Of a stretch of DNA of 64,000 bases, positions 51,200-60,617 are shown in pieces. This DNA is from Pseudomonadota bacterium (GTDB lineage Bacteria; Pseudomonadota; Alphaproteobacteria; Rhizobiales; Aestuariivirgaceae). The stretch's first letter is position 1. Each line of letters opens with the position of its first letter. The notes under the pieces were generated by a model, which was not told where the DNA came from, did no database searches, and saw only the letters and a program-made list of their open reading frames with translations. The DNA is taken from contig CAUJIO010000008.1 in NCBI GenBank assembly GCA_963205315.1, positions 62,001 through 126,000 on the forward strand, in the 5' to 3' direction. The position numbers were made by a program, and so were the translations under genes.

Positions 51200-52318
51200 T
51201 CAGCGGAACAGGCGTTTGCGCAGCTGGCGCATGCTGATGGCGGCGCCGAACAGCGCATTGGCGCCGCGCAGCCAGGTGCTGCCGCTTCCCACCCGCCGCA
51301 GGGCCTGGTCCATCAGTTTGCGGACGTCCGGATTCTGCCGCAGGGCTTCGGCATCGTAGTGCACCCAACTGGCCTGTTCCTTCTCGAACAGGCGCCCGGC
51401 CTGTGGCGGCTGAGGAAACAGCAGGTGGCCGGCCTCACGCAGGATCAGTTTCTCGATGCTGATCAGTCCGCTTCCGGCACGCTGAACCTCCAGCTCCCGG
51501 CGGGACTCCGGCGCTTTTGAGCGTATCACGTCGACGACCTGTTGCTTGAAGCCTTCGGTCAGCAGGTGGTCGATGGCACTGCCGAACTGGATTTTCGTCT
51601 TGTCCGCAACCGGATTGGCCAACGGCGCCAGGGCCCGCATGAATTCCGTCAGTTCGATGGGAAACCGCTGGTTCCTTGCGTCCTGCGTGGCGGGGACAAT
51701 TCCAGTCACGCCGAGCGCCCGCTCCAGAAATACCGAAAAGATGTCGAGCTTCTGCTTTACGATCTCGTCGTAGAGCAACAGCGTCACCCTGGCGCCCGTG
51801 TGCTTCAGTGTTGGCGTAAGTTGCAGCATGGGATTGAGAGCCGATGATTCCAGGGGATCGGCAAAGTGCTTCGCATGATACTCTGGCAGTGACTCGGTAT
51901 TGCCGGTTTTCGTCCGCTGGGCCCATTTCGCGTAAAGCAGGTCAAGCGGATCTCGAATGGCGTAGACCACATGGAACTCGTCGAGCCCGACCAGTTCCTT
52001 CAGCCGGTTGAGAGGACGTGGCCGCCAGTGTTCAAAACCCTCCGATGACAGCAGCACATTGAGGCCCCGGGCCCTGGCATCCTCGCCAATGGCGCGGAGT
52101 TCAAGCGCCATGCGGTTGCCATCATCGAGGATGTTCTTTCGCTGGTCCGAAATGTCGTGATGGGCCGTCCGTACGCGCTCGCCGGTGACCGGGTAGAGCC
52201 AGCCTTTCTGCAGCAGTTCCGCCCGGCTGTGGTGGAAGTTATACTGCAAGTAACTGGTGGCCGTCTTGTGCGGCCCCATGTGCAGCACCAGCTGCAATGG
52301 CTTTCCCTCTCCGCTCAC
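51200..52318 (-). CDS. Sulfotransferase family protein
   Basis: A 372-aa P-loop protein resembling PAPS-dependent sulfotransferases. The 5'-phosphosulfate loop is LHMGPHKTATSYLQ (residues 12-25). The 3'-phosphate region follows in VVYAIRDPLDLLYAKWAQ, where Arg and Ser-like residues contact PAPS in known enzymes. The C-terminal third is divergent and ends strongly basic (RQLRKRLFR). The start overlaps the stop of the cytochrome P450 gene by 4 bp, so the two are probably made together. Acceptor unknown. Confidence 0.78.
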   Translation of the reverse strand: MSGEGKPLQLVLHMGPHKTATSYLQYNFHHSRAELLQKGWLYPVTGERVRTAHHDISDQRKNILDDGNRMALELRAIGEDARARGLNVLLSSEGFEHWRPRPLNRLKELVGLDEFHVVYAIRDPLDLLYAKWAQRTKTGNTESLPEYHAKHFADPLESSALNPMLQLTPTLKHTGARVTLLLYDEIVKQKLDIFSVFLERALGVTGIVPATQDARNQRFPIELTEFMRALAPLANPVADKTKIQFGSAIDHLLTEGFKQQVVDVIRSKAPESRRELEVQRAGSGLISIEKLILREAGHLLFPQPPQAGRLFEKEQASWVHYDAEALRQNPDVRKLMDQALRRVGSGSTWLRGANALFGAAISMRQLRKRLFR

Positions 52319-53529
52319 AATGTCACACTCAGATGTTCCAGGCCGTGGAAGTGGTAGGCATTGCGATACTGCGGCGGCGCGGCCAGCGCCAGCCTGGGAA
52401 AGCGCTGGAACAGCAAGGGAAGCGCCACCTGGAGCTCAAGCCGGGCCAGCGGCGCTCCGATGCAGAAATGGATGCCGGCTCCGAAACTCACGTGCGGATT
52501 GGGATCGCGCCCGGGATCGAACCTGTCGGGTTCGGCAAAGCGTTCGGGATCGCGATTGGCTGCTCCCAGCATAAGTCCGACGGTTTCCCCCTTCTTCAGC
52601 CTGATTCCCGCAAACTCGAGATCCTCCAGCGCATAGCGCGTGAAGAGATGCAGCGGCGCATCGTAACGTAATGCCTCTTCAACATGGCCTTCGCCAATGC
52701 CGTCGCGGATATTGTGCTCGAGCAGGCACTTGATGGCATTGCCGATGGCATGCACTGTGGCCTCGTGTCCGGCGTTGAGCAGCAGGATGGCTGTGGTGAC
52801 GAGTTCATCCTCGCTGAGCTTGGCGCCTTGCTCTTCCGCACGGATGAGTTCCGACAGCAGATCCTCGCGCGGCGCCTTGCGGCGCTCCGCAATGTAGGTC
52901 CGCATGAAATCGCTGAACGCGATCGTCGCCCTGACGGCCGCTTCCTCGATGGCCGCGTCCCGCCGCGCCTGATACATCGCCACCATGTCATGCGACCATG
53001 TGAGAAGCTGCTGCGCCATATCCGCTGGAACGCCAAGCAGATCGCAAATGACGATGACCGGAATGGGTGTTGCGAATTCGGTCAGCAGATCGGCTTCACC
53101 CTTTGCTTCAATACGATCCAGCAAGCCATTGGAAAGACTCGTGATTGCAGGGCGCAAACGCTCGACTTGCCTGGACAGGAACGAGCGGTTGACGAGACTG
53201 CGGAGTCGCGTGTGGACAGGCGGTTCGAGCTCCAGCAGCGAATGTTGTTCGAAGGCGTAGAAGGGTTTCAGATGCCCGGGCGTCTCGGCCCAGCCCAATT
53301 CCTCGCGCGTTGCCACATGCAGGATCTGCCGCCCGAAGCGCCGGTCGCGCAACAGCGCGTTCACGTCGTCGTGGCGGGCGAAACACCAGTAGCCATACTC
53401 TTCCCACTTGAACACCGGCGCTGCGGCGCGGATTTCGTGATAGGCGGGATAGGGATTGTTGAAGAACGCAGGTTCGCAAGGATCGAGCGTTACAGTTCGG
53501 CTGGCGGCATCAATTCGCATGGCTGCCAT
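52315..53529 (-). CDS. Cytochrome P450
   Basis: A 404-aa soluble bacterial P450. The heme-binding loop FGAGIHFCIGAPLAR carries the thiolate Cys356. The I-helix oxygen-activation motif is NAGHEATVHAIGN (around 252-264), the K-helix ExxR is EEALR (Glu285, Arg288), and RDPERFAEPDRFDPGR is the following meander. No ferredoxin or reductase is adjacent, so electron donors must come from elsewhere. It is translationally coupled to a sulfotransferase, suggesting hydroxylation then sulfation of one substrate. Starts at 53529 or 53520 are both possible. Confidence 0.92.
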   Translation of the reverse strand: MAAMRIDAASRTVTLDPCEPAFFNNPYPAYHEIRAAAPVFKWEEYGYWCFARHDDVNALLRDRRFGRQILHVATREELGWAETPGHLKPFYAFEQHSLLELEPPVHTRLRSLVNRSFLSRQVERLRPAITSLSNGLLDRIEAKGEADLLTEFATPIPVIVICDLLGVPADMAQQLLTWSHDMVAMYQARRDAAIEEAAVRATIAFSDFMRTYIAERRKAPREDLLSELIRAEEQGAKLSEDELVTTAILLLNAGHEATVHAIGNAIKCLLEHNIRDGIGEGHVEEALRYDAPLHLFTRYALEDLEFAGIRLKKGETVGLMLGAANRDPERFAEPDRFDPGRDPNPHVSFGAGIHFCIGAPLARLELQVALPLLFQRFPRLALAAPPQYRNAYHFHGLEHLSVTL

Positions 53530-53577
53530 CTTCTATCGAACTCGCATCCGCAGGCAAGAGCCGCTAAGGGGGGTGGC

Positions 53578-54375
53578 ATGAAAGTCTTTATCAGTGTCGA
53601 CATTGAAGGTTGCGCCGGCATCACACACTGGGATGAAGCCAGCAAGACGCACGCCGATTATCCGGAATTCCGCGAACAGATGACGCGCGAGGCCATTGCT
53701 GCCATCGAAGGTGCGGAAAGCGCCGGCGGCAAAGAGATTTGGGTCAAGGATGCACATTCTTCCGGCCGCAATCTGATCACGTCAATGCTTCCGGAGAACA
53801 TCCGGCTGGTCCGCTCCTGGGCAGGCCATCCGCTCTGCATGGTGCAAGAGCTCGACGAGAGCTTCGATGCCGTGATGATGATCGGCTATCACAGCGCAGC
53901 GGGATCGGAGGCAAACAGCCTCGCTCATACCCTTTCCCTCGATGCCGCCGAAATCCGCATCAACGGCAAACCGGCCTCGGAGTTTACGGTTCATGCGCTG
54001 GCCTCGTCCATGCTCGGCGTCCCCACCGTATTCGTGAGCGGCGACAAGGGCCTGATGGATGATGTCGAGGCGGCCAACCCGCACATTGGGCGTTGTGCTC
54101 TCAAGGAGGGCAGGGGCCAGTCCACGGTCTCGATGACACCCGCCGCGGCCGTGAAGGCCATCCGCAAGGGGGCAGCCGCCTCTCTAGCTGGCGATCTCAA
54201 GCGCTGCCTCTTGTCTCTGCCGGAACGCTTCAACGTCGAAATCACCTACGCTGATCCGAACCTCGCCTGCCGCCATCAGCACTATCCCGGAATGGAGCAT
54301 ATCGGCCGGCGCACGATCAGGTTCGAGACAGCGCACTACCTCGATGTCCTGCGGATGCTGAATTACGTGACATGA
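53578..54375 (+). CDS. M55 family D-aminopeptidase (DppA-like)
   Basis: A 265-aa zinc D-aminopeptidase related to Bacillus DppA. Residues recalled as zinc ligands are in register: Asp8 and Glu10 in SVDIEGCAGITHWDE, His60 in VKDAHSSGRN, His105 in GYHSAAGSEANS. A nearby His117 corresponds to the proposed catalytic His. The ATG at 53578 has AAGGGGGG upstream; the longer open frame is antisense to the P450 gene. It is divergent from the P450 and overlaps the following MFS gene by 4 bp. It would release D-amino acids from short peptides. Confidence 0.9.
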   Translation: MKVFISVDIEGCAGITHWDEASKTHADYPEFREQMTREAIAAIEGAESAGGKEIWVKDAHSSGRNLITSMLPENIRLVRSWAGHPLCMVQELDESFDAVMMIGYHSAAGSEANSLAHTLSLDAAEIRINGKPASEFTVHALASSMLGVPTVFVSGDKGLMDDVEAANPHIGRCALKEGRGQSTVSMTPAAAVKAIRKGAAASLAGDLKRCLLSLPERFNVEITYADPNLACRHQHYPGMEHIGRRTIRFETAHYLDVLRMLNYVT

Positions 54376-55568
54376 GCGGGGCCCGCCTCACGACTGTCGA
54401 ATTCGTGGTTCTGGTGGCGTTGCTCAACGCCATGGTTGCGATGTCGATCGACACCATGCTGCCGGCAATTGGTTCGATTGCCACGGAACTGGGGGCCACC
54501 GATCCGAATAGCCGCCAGTACATCATCACCAGTTTCTTCGCAGGCATGACGCTCGGCACGCTGATTTATGGTCCGTGGTCTGATTCCATTGGACGCAAGC
54601 CGGCGATTTTTGCGGGTTTGGTGCTCTATGCCCTGGGTTCGCTGCTCTGTCTGTTCTCCACAAATTTCGAGATGATGCTTGCCGGACGCGCCATCCAGGG
54701 CTTCGGCGCCGCGTCGCCCCGCATCGTGTCGATCGCCATGGTGCGTGATGGCAGCGCTGGAGCCGCCATGGCGCGTGTCATGTCCTTTGTGATGACTGTG
54801 TTCATGCTGGTGCCGATCCTTGCGCCGTCGGTTGGCCAGCTCGTGCTCTTTGTCGCGAGCTGGCGTTTCATCTTCGCGGGCTTTCTCGGCATGGGTCTGA
54901 TCGCCGCGCTGTGGCTCTGGCTGCGCCAGCCCGAAACCCTGCCGCGCGAACGGCGCAGTCCGCTCTCTGTCTCGGCCCTGATGTCGGCGGCCGTCGAGGT
55001 TCTCCGCCATCCTGTCGCCATGGGCTATACGCTGGCCACCGGATGCATCTTCGGCAGCTTCATCTGCTATCTGGGAACATCGCAGCAGATTTTCGCTGTG
55101 CAGTATGACCAGGGCGAGTATTTTGCGCTGTGGTTCGGCGTCTTCGCGATTGCCATCGCCATTGCCATGGTGCTGAACGGCAAGCTGGTGATGCAATATG
55201 GCATGCGGAGTCTTTCGAAATGGGCCCTGCGTGGCAACATTGTCCTTTCGGCAGGTTTTCTGGTTGCGGCACTGGCAATGGCCGGCCATCCGCCATTGTG
55301 GCTGCTGGGCATCTATCTGTTCGGCAATTTCTTCTGCTGCGGCATCCTGTTCGGCAACTACAACGCCATCGCGCTGGAACCGATGGGCCGCATCGCGGGC
55401 ATGGCGGCGGCAATTTCTGGCGCGCTGTCATCGCTCATTGCCATCGTGTTCGGCTCCTGGATTGGCCAGCAATATGACGGCACCGTTCTGCCGCTCGCCA
55501 CGGGATTCACTGTTCTTGGAATTCTGGCACTTTTCGTGACGGAATGGGCGGAACGCCGCAGGGCGTGA
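54372..55568 (+). CDS. MFS transporter, Bcr/CflA multidrug-resistance type
   Basis: A 398-aa, twelve-helix exporter. The drug:H+ antiporter-1 pattern is seen in MVAMSIDTMLPAIGSIATEL, the loop motif GPWSDSIGRKPAI, the motif C-like RAIQGFGAASPRIVSIAMVRD and VGQLVLFVASWRFIF. The ATG overlaps the D-aminopeptidase stop (ATGA). This could be an efflux partner for products of the peptidase, but Bcr-type proteins have broad substrates, so the link is only positional. Confidence 0.88.
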   Translation: MSGARLTTVEFVVLVALLNAMVAMSIDTMLPAIGSIATELGATDPNSRQYIITSFFAGMTLGTLIYGPWSDSIGRKPAIFAGLVLYALGSLLCLFSTNFEMMLAGRAIQGFGAASPRIVSIAMVRDGSAGAAMARVMSFVMTVFMLVPILAPSVGQLVLFVASWRFIFAGFLGMGLIAALWLWLRQPETLPRERRSPLSVSALMSAAVEVLRHPVAMGYTLATGCIFGSFICYLGTSQQIFAVQYDQGEYFALWFGVFAIAIAIAMVLNGKLVMQYGMRSLSKWALRGNIVLSAGFLVAALAMAGHPPLWLLGIYLFGNFFCCGILFGNYNAIALEPMGRIAGMAAAISGALSSLIAIVFGSWIGQQYDGTVLPLATGFTVLGILALFVTEWAERRRA

Positions 55569-55619
55569 ATTATCCGCACCTTGCTTGAGAGAGCGGAATT
55601 CTGATAGCAACGAGTCATC

Positions 55620-56879
55620 GTGTCCAAACATTATTCAGCTTTCACCCTCGCCCGCCATGCGCTCCAGCCGGACTTGCCCTGGGAGCGCGCCTGGGCTTCA
55701 CCCGAGCCGAAGAAATCCTACGATGTCGTCATCGTCGGAGGCGGCGGCCATGGCCTCGCGACCGCCTATTACCTCGCGCGCAACCACGGAATCCGCAACG
55801 TCGCCGTCATTGAGCGCAACTACATCGGCTCCGGCAATGTCGGCCGTAACACCACGCTCATCCGTTCGAATTACATGATTGGCGGCAACACAGCCTTTTT
55901 CGAACATTCGCTGAAGCTGTGGGAAGGCCTCAGCCATGAACTGAACTTCAACTGCATGGTCTCGCAGCGGGGGCAGATCGTGCTGGCGGCAAATCCGGTG
56001 CAGATGGATGTCTTCGCGCGGCGTGGCAACATCATGCGGCTGAACGGCATTGACGCCGAACTGCTTGACTGTGGCGACGTCATGAAACTGCTCCCTTATC
56101 TCGACTATTCGAAGGACGCGCGCTGGCCCGTCTGCGGCGCCATCATGCAGCCGCGCGCGGGCACCGTGCGCCACGATGCGGTCGCCTGGGGCTATGCCCG
56201 CGCCGCCAGCGATCTCGGCGTCGACATCATCGAGAATTGCGAAGTGACAGGTTTCGTCATTGATGAGGGCAAGGTCTCGGGCATTGAAACGTCGCGCGGC
56301 CGCATCAACGCAGGCAAGGTCGGAATCGCGGTTGCGGGCCACACCTCGCATGTGGCGAAGATGGCTGGCCTACGGTTGCCGGTGGAAAGCCACATCCTGC
56401 AGGCTTTCGTCACTGAGCCGATCAAGCCCATCGTGCATCATGTGGTGAGCTGGGGTGCGGAACTGTTCTATCTTTCGCAGTCCGACAAGGGCGGCCTCGT
56501 CTTCGGCGCGCATATCGACGGCTTCAACACCTATACGCAGCGCGGCCAGTTCCCGCGTATCCAGACGGTCGCGGAATGTGCCGTGTCGTTGATGCCGTTT
56601 ATCTCGAGGCTCAGATTGCTGCGTCACTGGGGTGGCATTCAGGACATGACGCCGGACGGCAGTCCCTTCATCTGCCGAACCGATGTCCGCAACCTCTATC
56701 TCAATGGCGGCTGGTGCTATCAGGGGTTCAAGGCGACGCCTGCTTCGGGCTGGACCTATGCCCACACCATCGCTCACGACGAGGAGCATGAACTCAATCG
56801 CTGCTTCTCGCTCGACCGCTTCGCGAAAGGCCGCGAACTCGATGAGTTCGGCCTCGGCAACTGGACCTACAAGCAATGA
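55620..56879 (+). CDS. soxB: Sarcosine oxidase subunit beta
   Basis: A 419-aa flavoprotein subunit of heterotetrameric sarcosine oxidase, which oxidises sarcosine to glycine. The FAD motif is DVVIVGGGGHGLATAYYLARN (about 36-56). ERNYIGSGNVGRNTTLIRSNY and the HSLKLWEGLSHELNFN region are characteristic of SoxB, and a covalent FMN is expected at the interface with SoxA. The start is GTG at 55620. It is the first gene of soxBDAG with 4-8 bp overlaps throughout. Confidence 0.95.
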   Translation: MSKHYSAFTLARHALQPDLPWERAWASPEPKKSYDVVIVGGGGHGLATAYYLARNHGIRNVAVIERNYIGSGNVGRNTTLIRSNYMIGGNTAFFEHSLKLWEGLSHELNFNCMVSQRGQIVLAANPVQMDVFARRGNIMRLNGIDAELLDCGDVMKLLPYLDYSKDARWPVCGAIMQPRAGTVRHDAVAWGYARAASDLGVDIIENCEVTGFVIDEGKVSGIETSRGRINAGKVGIAVAGHTSHVAKMAGLRLPVESHILQAFVTEPIKPIVHHVVSWGAELFYLSQSDKGGLVFGAHIDGFNTYTQRGQFPRIQTVAECAVSLMPFISRLRLLRHWGGIQDMTPDGSPFICRTDVRNLYLNGGWCYQGFKATPASGWTYAHTIAHDEEHELNRCFSLDRFAKGRELDEFGLGNWTYKQ

Positions 56880-57118
56880 TCATTCCCTGTCCCTATTGCG
56901 GCGACCGCGACCATTCCGAGTTCCGCTACGGCGGCGACGCCTCCAAGCAACGCCCGCAGCACGGCACCGGCGACCTTCGGGCGTGGCACGACTATGTCTT
57001 CGTCTTTGATAACCCCAAAGGTCCGCATACGGAGTATTGGCAGCATGTTCTGGGCTGCCGCCGCTGGTTCAGGCTGAACCGCAACACCGCCACCAACGAG
57101 ACGGGAGTTCTGGCATGA
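56876..57118 (+). CDS. soxD: Sarcosine oxidase subunit delta
   Basis: An 80-aa zinc-binding small subunit. The zinc motif starts IPCPYCGDRDHSEF, with further Cys/His ligands later (HVLGCRRWF). WHDYVFVFDNPKGPHTEYWQH is typical of the family. It overlaps soxB and soxA by 4 bp each (ATGA), fixing the operon order B-D-A-G. Confidence 0.95.
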   Translation: MIIPCPYCGDRDHSEFRYGGDASKQRPQHGTGDLRAWHDYVFVFDNPKGPHTEYWQHVLGCRRWFRLNRNTATNETGVLA

Positions 57119-60069
57119 GCACCTTTCGCCGTCTCGCCGCCGGTGGCCGCATCGACCGCTCGAAGCCGGTCAGCGCCCGCTTCGATGGCAAGCTGCTGCA
57201 AGGCTTCACCGGCGATACGCTGGCATCTGCACTGCTGGCCGCCGATCAGGTGCTTGTGGCGCGCAGTTTCAAGTATCACCGCCCGCGTGGGTTGATGTCG
57301 GCTGGAATCGAGGAGGCGAACGGCCTTTTCACGTTGGGGGAGGGCGCGACCACCGAGCCGAATGTCCCTGCCACCATGACGGATTTCATCGACGGTCTTG
57401 TCGCCCGTTCGCAGAATGCCTGGCCATCGACGGGCTTCGATGTGATGGCGGTGAATTCGCTGCTGGCGCCGATGTTCCAGTCGGGTTTCTACTACAAGAC
57501 ATTCATGGGCCCCTTCAAAGGCTCGTGGATGTTTTACGAACCATTCATCCGCAAGGCGGCGGGCCTCGGCACATCGACCGCGCTGCCCGATCCTGATCGC
57601 TATGAGACCCGTTATGAATTCTGCGACGTGCTGGTCGTGGGCTCTGGTCCCGCTGGTCTCGCTGCCGCTTTGACGGCCGGCCGCAGTGGCGCGCGTGTCG
57701 TTCTGGCCGAACAGGACAGCGAACCGGGCGGCAGTCTGCTATCGTCGAGCGATGCCGAATATGAAGCCTGGCGTGCCGCAACTGTGGACGAGATGCTGGG
57801 TCTGACCAATGTAAAGATCCGCACACGGACGACAGTTCAGGGGCTATACGACGCCAATCTTGCCGTGCTGGTCGAGCGCCGTGATCATCTGAAGCCGGAG
57901 GCAAGGAAGGGCCAGTCCCGCCAGGTTCTGACGTCGCTTCGTGCGAAGACCATTGTGATGGCCACCGGCGCCATCGAGCGGCCGATGGTGTTCTCCAACA
58001 ACGATACGCCTGGCGTCATGCTGGCCTCGGCGATCAGAACCTACGCCAACCGCTTTGCAGTGGTACCCGCGAAGCGCGCCGTCATCGCCGCCAACAATGA
58101 CACCGCCTATGAGGCGGCTTCAGATCTGGCGCGCGCCGGTGTGGCCGTGACGGTTGCGGATCATCGGACGTCAATTGCACCGGACATCATGGCGCGCGTA
58201 GGCGCGCTGGGCGTCGCCATCTTCCCCGGCACCGGCATCGCCGATGTCGAAGGCGGTAAATCGGTTTCGCGCGTCAGGCTTTCAGGAGCCCATGCGGTGT
58301 CGATCGACTGCGACGTGCTCGGCATGGCGGGTGGCTGGTCGCCTGCAGTGCATCTCTCGTCGCATGGCGGCATCAAGCCGAAGTATGACGAAACAATCGC
58401 CGGCTTTGTGCCGGGTGGATTTGCGGCCTCGCATTTCGGTGCGGGCGCCATGATGGGAACGTTCGGCCTCGCCAGCGCCATCGCCGAGGGCTCCAATGCC
58501 GGCGCCAGGGCCGCCGCCTTCTCAGGCTTCGGCAAGACCAGGCCTGTCTATCCCCCCGAGCATGCGACCGACCGCACTTATGCGATCCTCGCCGCATGGG
58601 CGCCATCCGAGAAGCCCAGGGGCAAGGCGTTCGTCGATTTTCAGAGCGACGTCACCATCAAGGACGTGAAGAACGCGCATCAGGAAGGCTACCAGTCGGT
58701 CGAGCATCTGAAGCGCTACACCACGCTCGGCATGGGTACCGATCAGGGCAAGACGTCGAACATCAATGCGCTGGCGCTCATGGCGGAGCATCGCGGCATC
58801 GCCATCCCCGAGGCCGGCACCACCACCTTCCGCCCGCCCTACGCGCCGCTCACCATGGGGGCCATTGCCGGGCGGACCGTCGGCCGTCATTTCCGCCCGA
58901 CGCGTCTCTCGCCACTTCATGACTGGCATCAGAAGAACGGTGCCACCTTCATCGAGGCCGGCCTGTGGCAGCGTGCCTGGTATTACGCGTGGGCGGGGAA
59001 CTCGCCCGAGACAGCCTATGTCAAGGAGATGGAACTTGTCCGCCGCAATGTCGGCCTCGCCGATGTCTCGACGCTCGGCAAGATCGACATCCAGGGACCG
59101 GATGCGGCGGAGTTCCTGAATCGGGTCTATGTCAACGGCTTCGCCAAACTGCCGGTCGGCAAGGTGCGTTATGGCGTAATGCTGAATGACGATGGCATCG
59201 TTCTCGACGACGGCACCACGGCGCGCATCTCCGAGACGCAGTTCTACATGACGACGACGACGGCGCAGGCCGGCGAGGTCATGTCATGGCTCGAATACCT
59301 GCTACAATGCCACTGGACCGACTTGAACGTGCAAGTGGCCTCGCTCACCGATGAATGGGCCGGCATGGCGGTATCGGGACCAAAGGCCCGCGAGGCTTTG
59401 CAGCTCGCTTTCCCGCAGGCCGATGTCTCGAATGAGGCGCTGCCCTACATGGGTTGCAGGGATATCTCTTTCGACGGTGTCACCGTGCGGCTGCTGCGCA
59501 TGTCCTTCTCCGGCGAACTGGCTTACGAAGTCCACGTCGGGGCCGATCATGCGATCCCTCTCTGGGAACATATCCTGAAGGCGGCGGCACCACTCGGCAT
59601 CAGGCCCTATGGACTTGAGGCCTTGGCGAGCCTGCGCATCGAGAAGGGACACGTTGCCGGACTTGAACTCGATCACCGCAATACGCTCGATGATCTGGGC
59701 CTCGGCAAGATGGCAGGCAAGGACAAGGCCTATGTCGGCAAGGAACTGCGCTTCCGTGAGGACTGCCAGTCGCCGGACCGCTGGAGCCTCGTCGGCCTCG
59801 AACTGCTGGAGCCCGACAAGAAGCTGCGCGGCGGATCGATCCTGTTCGCAGCCTCCGACGAGATCAAGGGCCATGGCCGCGGCTACATCACCTCGGTGAC
59901 CTGGTCGACCGAACTCAACAAGTTCATTGCTCTTGGTCTTTACCAGGGTGGCTTGAAACACGAGGGCGAGGAGATCATCGCCGCCTTCCCGCTCAAGAAC
60001 GAACAGGTGAGGCTGAAGCTGGTGTCACCGCATTTCATCGATCACGAGGGAGCCCGCCTCCATGCTTGA
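57115..60069 (+). CDS. soxA: Sarcosine oxidase subunit alpha
   Basis: A 984-aa subunit. An N-terminal 2Fe-2S-ferredoxin-like fold region (about 15-100, FKYHRPRGLMSAG) is followed by the NAD-binding Rossmann domain (DVLVVGSGPAGLAAALTAGRS) and a second dinucleotide fold. The C-terminal GcvT-like tetrahydrofolate domain (from about 600, VGLADVSTLGKIDIQGPDA, SFSGELAYEVHVG) turns the released methyl carbon into 5,10-methylene-THF. The ATG at 57115 overlaps the soxD stop; an earlier in-frame start is inside soxD. Confidence 0.95.
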   Translation: MSTFRRLAAGGRIDRSKPVSARFDGKLLQGFTGDTLASALLAADQVLVARSFKYHRPRGLMSAGIEEANGLFTLGEGATTEPNVPATMTDFIDGLVARSQNAWPSTGFDVMAVNSLLAPMFQSGFYYKTFMGPFKGSWMFYEPFIRKAAGLGTSTALPDPDRYETRYEFCDVLVVGSGPAGLAAALTAGRSGARVVLAEQDSEPGGSLLSSSDAEYEAWRAATVDEMLGLTNVKIRTRTTVQGLYDANLAVLVERRDHLKPEARKGQSRQVLTSLRAKTIVMATGAIERPMVFSNNDTPGVMLASAIRTYANRFAVVPAKRAVIAANNDTAYEAASDLARAGVAVTVADHRTSIAPDIMARVGALGVAIFPGTGIADVEGGKSVSRVRLSGAHAVSIDCDVLGMAGGWSPAVHLSSHGGIKPKYDETIAGFVPGGFAASHFGAGAMMGTFGLASAIAEGSNAGARAAAFSGFGKTRPVYPPEHATDRTYAILAAWAPSEKPRGKAFVDFQSDVTIKDVKNAHQEGYQSVEHLKRYTTLGMGTDQGKTSNINALALMAEHRGIAIPEAGTTTFRPPYAPLTMGAIAGRTVGRHFRPTRLSPLHDWHQKNGATFIEAGLWQRAWYYAWAGNSPETAYVKEMELVRRNVGLADVSTLGKIDIQGPDAAEFLNRVYVNGFAKLPVGKVRYGVMLNDDGIVLDDGTTARISETQFYMTTTTAQAGEVMSWLEYLLQCHWTDLNVQVASLTDEWAGMAVSGPKAREALQLAFPQADVSNEALPYMGCRDISFDGVTVRLLRMSFSGELAYEVHVGADHAIPLWEHILKAAAPLGIRPYGLEALASLRIEKGHVAGLELDHRNTLDDLGLGKMAGKDKAYVGKELRFREDCQSPDRWSLVGLELLEPDKKLRGGSILFAASDEIKGHGRGYITSVTWSTELNKFIALGLYQGGLKHEGEEIIAAFPLKNEQVRLKLVSPHFIDHEGARLHA

Positions 60070-60595
60070 CCGCGTCTCGGCCCTGGCATCGGCCAGGCCC
60101 TACACGAGCAGCTCGCTCAAAATCGAGGAGGCGCGTGGCTTCTCGCTCATCCAGGTGGCAGGCCTCGATGCTGGCTTTGAAGCGGGGTTGTCTGCTCTGG
60201 CCGGAGACTTGCCAGCCAAGGTCGGTGTTGCCGCGAACCATGCAGACCGCATAGTAATGCGCATCGGCCCGGCGCAATTCTGGATCATTGCTCCGGAGAC
60301 GGACGATCTCGCCGCAAAGCTCGTTGGAACCTGCGCGGTGACTTCACTCAGCAACAGCCGGGTGCGCATCCGCCTCGACGGTGCCCCGGCCCGCGATGTG
60401 TTGTCGAAGCTGATGCCGGTGGATTTTCATCCCACGGTCTTCACGCCCGGCACCTTCGCCATGACTGGCGTGCACCATACGCCGGTGACGGTTCATTGTG
60501 TGGCGGACAGCGTTTTTGATCTCTACGTGCTGCGCACCTTTGCGCTGAACGTCTGGGAGGTCATCTCCGACGCCGCGCTGGAATACGGGGTGTGA
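60062..60595 (+). CDS. soxG: Sarcosine oxidase subunit gamma
   Basis: A 177-aa subunit that stabilises the heterotetramer. Family features include HADRIVMRIGPAQFWIIAP, SLSNSRVRIRLDGAPARDVLSKL and the ending DSVFDLYVLRTFALNVWEVI. It overlaps soxA by 8 bp and is the last gene of the operon; the next gene, 23 bp on, has different base composition and is probably not part of it. Confidence 0.93.
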   Translation: MLDRVSALASARPYTSSSLKIEEARGFSLIQVAGLDAGFEAGLSALAGDLPAKVGVAANHADRIVMRIGPAQFWIIAPETDDLAAKLVGTCAVTSLSNSRVRIRLDGAPARDVLSKLMPVDFHPTVFTPGTFAMTGVHHTPVTVHCVADSVFDLYVLRTFALNVWEVISDAALEYGV

Positions 60596-60617
60596 GAGTC
60601 AGAAGACGAGTCCAAGC

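Noticed and set aside
52684-53577. Long N-terminal extension of the D-aminopeptidase frame
   Set aside because: This part is antisense to the P450 gene; the real protein starts at 53578 with a strong ribosome site and the conserved MKVFISVDIEG.
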